Below, piece after piece: positions 1 through 6,220 of a DNA stretch of 16,643 nt. Where the stretch lies: positions 1-16,643 of the forward strand of contig DIYS01000267.1 of NCBI GenBank assembly GCA_002429115.1. The letters are read 5' to 3'. Source of the DNA: Saccharicrinis sp. UBA6048. Lineage in GTDB: Bacteria > Bacteroidota > Bacteroidia > Bacteroidales > Marinilabiliaceae. The notes under the pieces are model-generated. The model did not search any database. It saw only the letters and a program-made list of their open reading frames with translations, and had not been told where the DNA came from. Made by a program: the position numbers and the translations under genes. Within the stretch, counting starts at the first letter, position 1. The number at the start of each line of letters is the position of its first letter.

Positions 1-36
1 AGAGAGAGAGAGAGAGAGATAGAGAGAGAGAGAGAA
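1..36. repeat. AG dinucleotide microsatellite
   Basis: Nine AG repeats, one AT interruption at 19-20, then seven more AG repeats. It occupies the place of the short GAGAGAG tract that opens the other units, so it looks like a slippage expansion of that tract. It sits on the window edge and may extend further left. Confidence 0.85.
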
Positions 37-240
37 AATGAGTTTGGGGTTTTGAGTTATACCTCATCTGCTGACTATTGGCATCATGTAAAGGTCAGCG
101 GGTGAGTAGTGATTTGAGAAACTGGTGAATTGCTGAATTGTCGAATCGCTATTCGGACTTCGGACTTTCCGCTTCGGACTAAAAAATAACCATTCTGTAA
201 ATCGCTAAAAGCGTCAACCATCAGCTTTTTTGGTCAGTAA
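1..240. repeat. Tandem array unit 1 (module A)
   Basis: This unit opens with the AG microsatellite. A hairpin pairs 63-75 (CTCATCTGCTGAC) with 94-106 (GTCAGCGGGTGAG): 13 bp including two T-G wobbles, with an 18-nt loop. Short module A lies at about 176-200. The unit ends in TTTTTTGGTCAGTAA, half of a junction hairpin with unit 2. Confidence 0.85.
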
Positions 241-470
241 CCAGAAGAGAGAGTTGAGAGAAGAGAAATGAGTTTAGGGTTTTGAGTTGTACCTCATCTG
301 CTGACTATAGACATCATGTAAAGGTCTGCGGGTGAGTAATGATTTGTCGAACCGGTGAACTGCTGAATTGTCGAATTACCTTTTGGACTTCGGACTTTCC
401 GCTTCGGACTAAAAAATAACCATTCTGTAAATCGCTAAAAGCGTCAACCATCAGCTTTTTTGGTCAGTAA
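241..470. repeat. Tandem array unit 2 (module A)
   Basis: This is a 230-bp unit and very close to unit 1. Hairpin arms are 293-305 and 324-336; a base change at 327 (GTCTGC) breaks one pair. Module A is at about 406-430. The stretch from roughly 384 to 470 is almost identical to the same part of unit 1, which suggests recent duplication or homogenisation. Confidence 0.85.
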
Positions 471-734
471 CCAGAAGAGAGAGATGAGAGATGAGAAATG
501 AGTTTATGAGTTGTACCTCATCTGCTGACTATAGACATCATGTAAAGGTCAGCGGGTGAGTAATTATTTGTGAAACTGTTGAATTGCTTATTTGTCGAAT
601 CGCCTTTCGGACTCCGGACTTTCCGCTTCTGACCTAAAAAGAATGCTACAGTAGTTAGCTTCTAACCTCTAACTTCTGATAGCTATATTTATATCGCTAA
701 ATGCCGTCAACCATCAACTTTTTTTGGTCAGTAA
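471..734. repeat. Tandem array unit 3 (module B)
   Basis: At 264 bp this is the longest complete unit. Hairpin arms are 517-529 and 548-560, fully paired with two wobbles. Long module B (about 631-694) replaces module A and contains the pyrimidine-rich repeat CTTCTAACCTCTAACTTCT. Inside it TAGTTA (652-657) can pair with TAGCTA (680-685). Confidence 0.85.
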
Positions 735-967
735 CCAGAAGAGAGAGTTGAGAGAAGAAAAATGAGTTTGGGGTTTTGAGTTGTACCTCATCTGCTGACT
801 ATAGGCATTATGTAAAGGTCAGCGGGTGAGTAATGATTTGTGAAACTGGTGAATTGCTTATTTGTCGAATCGCCATTTCGGACTGCGGACTTTCCGCTTC
901 GGACTAAAAAATACCCAATCTGTAAATCGCTAAAGGTCGTCAACTATCAGTTTTTTTTAATCAGTAA
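735..967. repeat. Tandem array unit 4 (module A)
   Basis: Hairpin arms are 787-799 and 818-830 and are fully paired with two wobbles. The loop differs from the other units (GGCATTATG). The unit carries short module A. Its end reads TTTTTTTTAATCAGTAACC, where AAT replaces GGT, so the junction hairpin seen at the two preceding unit joints is lost. Confidence 0.85.
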
Positions 968-1200
968 CCAGAAGAGAGAGATGAGAGATGAGAAATGAGT
1001 TTATGAGTTGAGGTGTTTAGAAGTTGATTCTTTGTCGAGTCGGTGAACTGCTGAATTGTCGAATCGCTATTCGGACTTCGGACTTTCCGCTTCTGACCTA
1101 AAAAGAATGCTACAGTAGCTAGCTTCTAACCTCTAACTTCTGATAGCTATATTTATATCGCTAAAAGCCGTCAGCCATCAGCTTTTTTCTTGCGACCAAG
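968..1200. repeat. Tandem array unit 5 (module B, hairpin lost)
   Basis: The unit opens with the same GA-rich tract, but the hairpin block is replaced by a short unrelated stretch (about 1008-1038). Homology resumes at GTGAACTGCTGAATTGTCG. Long module B lies at about 1095-1160, with TAGCTA at 1116-1121 and 1144-1149. The repeat decays after GCTTTTTTCTTG near 1195. Confidence 0.8.
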
Positions 1201-1265
1201 CTTAGATTTAAAAATTAAAGATTAGTTTCGTAACTGGAATAAAAAAGAATAATCAACACATCAAC

Positions 1266-1283
1266 TCCCGATTTCTATTGGGA
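1266..1283 (+). other. Small hairpin upstream of the DUF819 gene
   Basis: TCCCGAT (1266-1272) pairs with ATTGGGA (1277-1283) around a TTCT loop, with one G-T wobble. It ends 21 nt before the chosen ATG at 1305. It may affect translation or be the relic of a dispersed palindrome. No U-tract follows, so it is not an intrinsic terminator. Confidence 0.4.
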
Positions 1284-1304
1284 TCAGCAAATCAACAATA
1301 TCCT

Positions 1305-2468
1305 ATGAACTCACTAATACAAGCCGATCAACATTTCTTAGTATTAACCATGGTGATGGCCGCCGCCGTATTTGGCATTTGGTCGGAACACAAAAAATGG
1401 TTTGGAAAGGTATCTGGTATTTTGGTTACCATGATTTCCATGTCTGTTTTGGCAATGATTGGTGTTGTGCCGGTGGGTTCAGGAACCGGGGTTTCGGTGC
1501 CGGTCTACAATATGGTGTTTGATTATTTTATTCCCATCTCAATACCCTTATTACTTTTTAGCTCCAATATTGTTAAAATCATCCGAGAAAGTGGTAAGCT
1601 GCTTTTGGCCTTTGTAATTGGTGCAATAGGAGTGGTGATTGGCTGTTTTATTGCGTATTCGTTTATTGATTTGGGCGAAGACTCAGGAAACACAGCAGGT
1701 GTTATTGCGGCTACTCTGGTAGGAGGAAGTATCAACTTTGTGGCCACCGGCGAAACATTGAATTTTAGTACGAATCCGTACTTTTCAGCGACCATTGCTG
1801 TCGATAACTTTGCTGCCAACTTATATGTGCTGTTCTTATTCTTGGTGCCTGCATTGTCATTTCTCAATCGTTTCTGGCATAAGAAAAAAGATACTGATAC
1901 AACGATTGAAGAGCAGGCAGATAAAGCAAGTCCGGTGACCATGGAACGTATGGCTGTCTCACTATTTCTGGCTGTTGGTATTGCTGCTGTGGGAGGATGG
2001 GTATCGCCCTATTTGCAAACACTTATTGGAACTGATCTTAATCTGAGCATCCTGATCATTACTTTATTATCGTTAGTGGTAGCCAACTTATTTCCTTCAA
2101 AACTTAAGCCACTTGAGAATACATCATTTAGCATTGGACTATGGATGATGTATGCCTTTTTAGCAGTAATTGGAGCCTCTACCAATATCTACGAGGTGTT
2201 AAAGGTAGGACCTTCACTGCTTTTGTTCTACATGGTGATCATGGTGTTCCATTTTCTATTCCTGATGTTGTCAGCTCGTATTTTCAAACTCGATGTGTAC
2301 GAGGTGATTGTTTCATCAGCGGCTAATATAATGGGGCCTTCAGTGGCAGCACCTATGGCGGCTTCACTCGGACAGAAGCGTATGGTGACACCCGCTATCC
2401 TGGTTGGTATTCTTGGATACGTGATTGGTACATTTATTGGTGTGAGCATTGCATTAGCACTGTCTTAA
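1305..2468 (+). CDS. DUF819 family integral membrane protein
   Basis: A 387-residue polytopic membrane protein of the DUF819 (YjcL-like) family. Family features seen are VGGSINFVATGE at residues 139-150, ANIMGPSVAAPMA at 340-352 and VGILGYVIG at 367-375, within about ten hydrophobic segments. A charged cytoplasmic-type loop (HKKKDTDTTIEEQ) splits the protein near residues 192-204. The two glycine-rich half motifs suggest an inverted-repeat transporter-like fold, and a transport role is commonly guessed, but substrate and activity are unknown. I chose the ATG at 1305. An in-frame TTG at 1278 adds nine polar residues (GSANQQYP) and lies inside a hairpin. The gene stands alone between the repeat array and a chemoreceptor gene, so context does not reveal its job. 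Family assignment is secure; function is not. Confidence 0.9.
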   Translation: MNSLIQADQHFLVLTMVMAAAVFGIWSEHKKWFGKVSGILVTMISMSVLAMIGVVPVGSGTGVSVPVYNMVFDYFIPISIPLLLFSSNIVKIIRESGKLLLAFVIGAIGVVIGCFIAYSFIDLGEDSGNTAGVIAATLVGGSINFVATGETLNFSTNPYFSATIAVDNFAANLYVLFLFLVPALSFLNRFWHKKKDTDTTIEEQADKASPVTMERMAVSLFLAVGIAAVGGWVSPYLQTLIGTDLNLSILIITLLSLVVANLFPSKLKPLENTSFSIGLWMMYAFLAVIGASTNIYEVLKVGPSLLLFYMVIMVFHFLFLMLSARIFKLDVYEVIVSSAANIMGPSVAAPMAASLGQKRMVTPAILVGILGYVIGTFIGVSIALALS

Positions 2469-2874
2469 CACATACTTCACTATTATAGATCAGTTATTGA
2501 TGAGCAAGGACTTGTATAACTACAGTTGTGGCATTTAATTGACAGCTTTAACTTTAGACTATATGACGTTTTTGTTTTAACATTTTTTAGCTTAATTCTA
2601 CTGTGTTAACTAAAACCTTTTCAAAATGGTATCGTTAGAAGAGACGATATTAGGGGATATTATTTTACAAGCAATCACTGTGAACGTTTAGTTTAGCTCG
2701 TGTTAATTCAATTGAATATACATTGTGAGTAAATACAAGTATTTGTTTACTTTAATTACTCTATGTGCTGAATTTGAGGGATTCTGAATTTTATGCAGGC
2801 ATTATTACAACGAAACTAATGCGGCTTAATAGAAGGTGAGTGGAGATTGCCCAATTACTAAAAGGGATAAAGGG
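2469..2874. other. Intergenic region with three dyad symmetries
   Basis: This 406-bp gap has no convincing gene. It holds TATCGT/ACGATA arms at 2630-2635 and 2644-2649, a perfect 12-bp palindrome ATTCAATTGAAT at 2706-2717, and a 14-bp dyad AAATAC-AA-GTATTT at 2731-2744. The last two lie 130-170 bp before the chemoreceptor start and could be operators. I found no exact TAnnTTTG element and no clear terminator for the upstream gene. Confidence 0.45.
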
Positions 2875-3981
2875 ATGAGTGATTTAAGCATTGAAATTTT
2901 AAAGTCTTTAGCGGCTATACCTATTGCGATAGTTGTACTTCGATTAATTTTTAAGAAGTCGATAATGTTCAAAGTGGGGATGATAATCGTGTCTTTTGTA
3001 TTATTTGCTGTGATACTTAAGACCCTGGAATTTTATTTAGGTTCATTTTTAAAGTTCATCGTCACACCATTAAATATACTTGTTGGGATTGCCATGTTTG
3101 TGTATATCAATAAGATGCTTCGCAAGCCTTTAGAAAGGGCAATTAATCAACTTGAAGAACTATCGAATGGCAACCTGAAAATTGATGTTCAGACAGATAA
3201 TTCGCAAAACGAGTTAGGTATTTTAAACAACTCCTTAAAAAAGCTATCAGATAAACTACAGGCCGTTATTAAAGAAATAAATAATGGTGCTGAGGTGGTT
3301 TTGCAAGCCAGTCATAGATTGAATAGTACCGCAGAAGAGTTATCATCTGGTTCGGCAGAGCAGGCATCGTCGCTAGAGGAGGTATCAACCACCATTGAAG
3401 AGATCGCTGGTAATGTGGCTAGCAATACCGGCAATGCGAAAGAAACTTCTAATATTGCAGCCGATTCTGCGATGCAAATAGCCAATGTTTCGGATGTGTC
3501 TGGCAAAAGTTATACGGCAGTAAATACTATATCCGAAAAAGTAGGTGTGATTAATGAAATTGCTACACAAACCAATATTCTTGCGTTAAACGCTGCTGTT
3601 GAAGCGGCCCGTGCAGGTGATATGGGTAAAGGCTTTGCGGTGGTTGCTGCCGAAGTAAGAAAGTTAGCTGAGAATAGTAAAAAGGCTGCTGATGAGATTA
3701 TTGTCATGGCCGATTCCACCCGTTCAGAGACGGAGCTGGCCAATAATATGCTGCTTGAAATTAAACCTCACATTGATAAAACGTCCAATTTGGTGGAAGA
3801 AATAGCAGCTGCCAGTTATGAGCAAAACAATGGTATTGATCAGGTGAATGGCGCTATTCAGCAATTAAATGCAACTACTCAACAGAATGCTGCGGCCTCT
3901 GAAGAGCTGGCTTTAAACTCCGTGGAATTGACCAGTCAGGCGGAAAGTTTAAAGCAGGCGATTGCATTTTTCAAATTGTAA
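2875..3981 (+). CDS. Membrane methyl-accepting chemotaxis protein without sensor domain
   Basis: A 368-residue chemoreceptor. Three hydrophobic segments lie at about residues 7-26, 33-54 and 58-82. A HAMP-like linker follows (about 83-137, starting RKPLE), then a long coiled-coil signalling domain. The hairpin tip at 228-268 contains QTNILALNAAVEAARAGDMG and GKGFAVVAAEVRKLAENS, the signature that contacts CheA and CheW. There is no extracytoplasmic ligand-binding domain and no C-terminal receptor pentapeptide, so it may sense a membrane or internal signal, or only relay one. I chose the ATG at 2875, preceded by AAAGGGATAAAGGG; a GTG at 2836 would add 13 polar residues and is less likely. No che genes are in the window, so it must use a pathway encoded elsewhere. 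The family call is firm; the ligand is unknown. Confidence 0.92.
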   Translation: MSDLSIEILKSLAAIPIAIVVLRLIFKKSIMFKVGMIIVSFVLFAVILKTLEFYLGSFLKFIVTPLNILVGIAMFVYINKMLRKPLERAINQLEELSNGNLKIDVQTDNSQNELGILNNSLKKLSDKLQAVIKEINNGAEVVLQASHRLNSTAEELSSGSAEQASSLEEVSTTIEEIAGNVASNTGNAKETSNIAADSAMQIANVSDVSGKSYTAVNTISEKVGVINEIATQTNILALNAAVEAARAGDMGKGFAVVAAEVRKLAENSKKAADEIIVMADSTRSETELANNMLLEIKPHIDKTSNLVEEIAAASYEQNNGIDQVNGAIQQLNATTQQNAAASEELALNSVELTSQAESLKQAIAFFKL

Positions 3982-3993
3982 AATATAAATTCT

Positions 3994-4044
3994 TATAAAC
4001 AGATTATCCGGACGCTATGAATAATGGCATTAATCTTGTTTATA
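3994..4044. terminator. Possible bidirectional terminator between convergent genes
   Basis: TATAAACAGATTA (3994-4006) is nearly complementary to TAATCTTGTTTATA (4031-4044): about 13 bp with one bulged base and a 24-nt loop. It lies between the chemoreceptor stop and the end of rsmD, where a terminator serving both strands is expected. The stem is AT-rich and no clean U-tract follows, so the call is weak. Confidence 0.35.
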
Positions 4045-4109
4045 GACTGAAAGTTATAAGTGGGAGGTGCACTATCGGATGCTTGATTTATTTTGTAAAT
4101 GCCGGTACT

Positions 4110-4649
4110 TTATGAATCAGCAAAGAACGAGAAGTGTACCTTCCCATATTTTTTTACCTCTATAAAATTAGGGTGTTCTTCAAAGCTCTTTTTGTCCGAA
4201 TGTTCAAGGATAAAAATACCATCAGGTTTAAGCAGGCTTTTCTCAAAAAAGCGATCGGGGATGGCTTCAAAATTCTTTAAGTCAAATGGAGGATCCGCAA
4301 TAACAAGATCATAAGTTGAGCTGCATTTTTGGATGTATTTAAAGGCATCAGCTTTGATGGGTTGAATATAGCTATCCAACTCAAACTCTTTAATCATAGA
4401 CTTGATAAAACTGAAATGCTTATAATTTAACTCCACCGTGGTGATATTTTCACAACCACGCGAAGCAAACTCATACGATATGCTACCGGTTCCACCAAAG
4501 AGATCCAACACAGTCAATTCATCAAAATCAACGCGGTTATTGAGCACATTAAATAAACTCTCACGTGCAATATCGGTTGTCGGACGAGCCGAGAAACTTT
4601 TAGGTGGAGAAAAACGGCGTCCTTTTAATGAGCCACTAATTATACGCAT
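4110..4649 (-). CDS. rsmD: 16S rRNA (guanine-966-N2)-methyltransferase RsmD
   Basis: A 179-residue class I SAM-dependent methyltransferase. The family RsmD makes m2G966 of 16S rRNA during small-subunit assembly. Visible signatures are MRIISGSLKGR at the N-terminus, ARPTTDIARESLFNVL at 21-36, the SAM-binding loop DLFGGTGS at 49-56, an acidic residue in TVELN (E73), and the N-methyltransferase catalytic motif DPPF at 119-122. The length is normal for RsmD. Its start overlaps the end of the DUF3822 gene by 10 bp, indicating translational coupling and co-transcription. It converges on the chemoreceptor gene. Nothing looks damaged. Confidence 0.96.
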   Translation of the reverse strand: MRIISGSLKGRRFSPPKSFSARPTTDIARESLFNVLNNRVDFDELTVLDLFGGTGSISYEFASRGCENITTVELNYKHFSFIKSMIKEFELDSYIQPIKADAFKYIQKCSSTYDLVIADPPFDLKNFEAIPDRFFEKSLLKPDGIFILEHSDKKSFEEHPNFIEVKKYGKVHFSFFADS

Positions 4650-5497
4650 ATAGCCAAATTAAACAAGTTGTGAAAATGCAGTTTGTCACTCTCTTTGATT
4701 TTTAGGCCCGGGCTGAACTTAAAATGAGGCGTTACATCCGCAATCTGGGTTTGTCTTAGATAATTCTTTAACTCTTTGTACAGTGGATTTTGACGGTCGT
4801 GAATGCCATGAATGATGACGCTTGTATTTTCGGCAGATAGTTTAAGCTGCTCAAATGCAAATAACACAAAGTAGATAAAGTCATTGATGTGACTGTAGGC
4901 ATACGAGTTGTTCAACTTCAACTTGCGCGATGACAACACCACCAGGTCAAAGAATTTTTCATGAACGGCAATATGCATCACATCCGCTTTGGTATCTTTT
5001 CTTTGGCTCGATAACAGGCACGACTCAACAAACGGTGAATAATGCTGGAAAAAGCTTACAGCGTCAAATTGTGTTTTAACAAGGTGATACATAAACTTCG
5101 GAATCGAGAATAAATTCCAGGCATCGGCCATTCTTATTTTTTGCGCTACCAGCTCAATCTCTTCACTATTATTGCTATGATTCAGCGTATATAGCTCATG
5201 CAGTCGCGCCGGATCATATAGTGCTGTCGGAACCAGGGTGGCCTTGGGTGATTCATACAGGAAGAATACCTTTTTATAAGGCAACTGCAGTAGCTCTTCC
5301 TTAAGCAATACCTCTTGTGTCTTTATATTATCGACACTTTTATCAACAAAAGGAATGTTGGCAAAAGCAACGTAGGTATTGGTTACAGGGTCGAGTACAC
5401 AAAAAGAAAGTCCACCCGATGAAGATCGGATGGACAAAAAATATGATGTTGTAACATTTACGTCAAACGACTGATCAACAACGTATGTCTTGGTCAT
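4640..5497 (-). CDS. DUF3822 family protein
   Basis: A 285-residue protein resembling the Bacteroidota DUF3822 family, whose structurally studied members are, as I recall, actin-like ATPase folds without known activity. It opens MTKTYVVDQSFDVN and has the alternating beta-strand and helix pattern of the family, including FCVLDPVTNTYVAF and VVLSSRKLKLNNSY. No signal peptide or membrane segment is seen. I chose the ATG at 5497, four bases after the upstream gene's stop; a TTG at 5548 would overlap that gene by 47 bp and adds a residue run unlike the family start. The overlap with rsmD downstream suggests a link to ribosome assembly, but that is inference from position only. Confidence 0.85.
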   Translation of the reverse strand: MTKTYVVDQSFDVNVTTSYFLSIRSSSGGLSFCVLDPVTNTYVAFANIPFVDKSVDNIKTQEVLLKEELLQLPYKKVFFLYESPKATLVPTALYDPARLHELYTLNHSNNSEEIELVAQKIRMADAWNLFSIPKFMYHLVKTQFDAVSFFQHYSPFVESCLLSSQRKDTKADVMHIAVHEKFFDLVVLSSRKLKLNNSYAYSHINDFIYFVLFAFEQLKLSAENTSVIIHGIHDRQNPLYKELKNYLRQTQIADVTPHFKFSPGLKIKESDKLHFHNLFNLAICV

Positions 5498-5501
5498 AAA
5501 A

Positions 5502-6131
5502 TTATTCCCAGTTACCTGCGTTATTGTTAGCTTCTTCCAACGAACCAACTTTAAGACCAGGATATCTCTCTAACTTTTCAGTTTTATCATTCAAGTTAAT
5601 GACCTCCTGAGCCTCAAGACCATTCAGGTAGATATTGTTATGAACTTTACATTCAAACACCTGTACCTTAACACCTGAACCTGTTACTACAACGCCAGCG
5701 CCCATTTCATAAGTTTTATCTCCAACAAATGGAACAAACTTTAATGAATCAATTGGATAACCAGCAGGGAATAATGAATCTTTCACACTAACACGAATCG
5801 TGTCACGGCTAATAATTCCCAGAGCCAATGCTTTTTGCTCTGTCATTCCTTCTTCACGCATACTATCGGTAATAGCTCCTTCTTTCTTTACCAACGGCAG
5901 CGAGTCATTTTTAATAAAGTTAATTAGTGTGTCGAAGTTACCTGTATATTTATCATACACAGACTTATACGCCACCTGAGCATCACGAGTCAACATTAAC
6001 TTATCAACATTAGCTTCTTTACGAACCTTTTGCTGCTCCTGAAAACGAATAGGTTTATTGATACTTTCTACACATAAATAACCAAGCGCGATAATTGCAA
6101 TAGTAAGAACAATCTGAATAACTGTTTTCAT
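5502..6131 (-). CDS. Membrane-anchored protein of unknown function
   Basis: A 209-residue protein that I cannot assign to a named family. One N-terminal hydrophobic segment (about residues 5-22, VIQIVLTIAIIALGYLCVES) is followed by a soluble part, with no lipobox and no convincing signal peptidase site, so it is probably anchored by one helix. Residues about 30-90 are helical and charged; the rest looks beta-rich (YEMGAGVVVTGSGVKVQVFE). Its stop lies 4 nt before the DUF3822 ATG, so it is the first gene of an operon with DUF3822 and rsmD. An exact TAAATTTG promoter element lies upstream. It diverges from the helicase gene across a short A-rich region. The coding call is firm; the function is unknown. 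Confidence 0.85.
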   Translation of the reverse strand: MKTVIQIVLTIAIIALGYLCVESINKPIRFQEQQKVRKEANVDKLMLTRDAQVAYKSVYDKYTGNFDTLINFIKNDSLPLVKKEGAITDSMREEGMTEQKALALGIISRDTIRVSVKDSLFPAGYPIDSLKFVPFVGDKTYEMGAGVVVTGSGVKVQVFECKVHNNIYLNGLEAQEVINLNDKTEKLERYPGLKVGSLEEANNNAGNWE

Positions 6132-6163
6132 TATCTTCGGATTTTTGTTTTAGTTTGAAGTCA

Positions 6164-6171
6164 CAAATTTA
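6164..6171 (-). promoter_or_regulatory. Bacteroidota -7 promoter element for the leftward operon
   Basis: On the minus strand this reads TAAATTTG, an exact match to TAnnTTTG, 32 bp before the ATG at 6131. It sits next to a poly-A/T run. A clear -33 TTG at standard spacing is not seen (one candidate is about 24 bp away). Spacing to the gene is plausible for a short leader. Confidence 0.5.
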
Positions 6172-6220
6172 AAAAAAAAATCAAATTACAGTTTTCAATT
6201 AGCCTTTATCTATATTAAAA

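Larger units (their letters stand above)
1..1200. repeat. Five-unit imperfect tandem repeat array, non-coding
   Basis: Units start at about 1, 241, 471, 735 and 968, with boundaries set at the motif CCAGAAGAGAGAG. Each carries, in order, a GA-rich tract, the hairpin block ACCTCATCTGCTGAC...GTCAGCGGGTGAG, a block with GAATTG and TCGAATCG, the block CGGACTTCGGACTTTCCGCTT, a variable module (short A or long B), and ATCGCTAAA...GTCAACCATCAGCTTTTTT. Unit 5 has lost the hairpin block. No plausible reading frame runs through the array. Unit length and divergence exclude CRISPR repeats, and no transposase is near. The left edge is cut by the window. I do not recognise the family; its function is unknown. 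Confidence 0.93.

Noticed and set aside
1..1200. CRISPR array
   Set aside because: The repeats are about 230-265 bp with variable internal blocks and no short constant repeat with unique spacers; no cas gene is nearby.
1278..1304. TTG start for the DUF819 gene
   Set aside because: It adds nine polar residues not expected in the family and lies inside a hairpin; the ATG at 1305 directly precedes a normal membrane-protein start.
1523..1942. Antisense frame of 139 codons
   Set aside because: It lies entirely inside the DUF819 gene on the opposite strand and shows no protein-like features.
2836..2874. GTG start for the chemoreceptor
   Set aside because: The extension is polar and lacks family features; the ATG at 2875 has a purine-rich leader and places the first membrane helix near the N-terminus.
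5498..5548. TTG start for the DUF3822 gene
   Set aside because: It would overlap the upstream gene by 47 bp; the ATG at 5497 follows that gene's stop after four bases.
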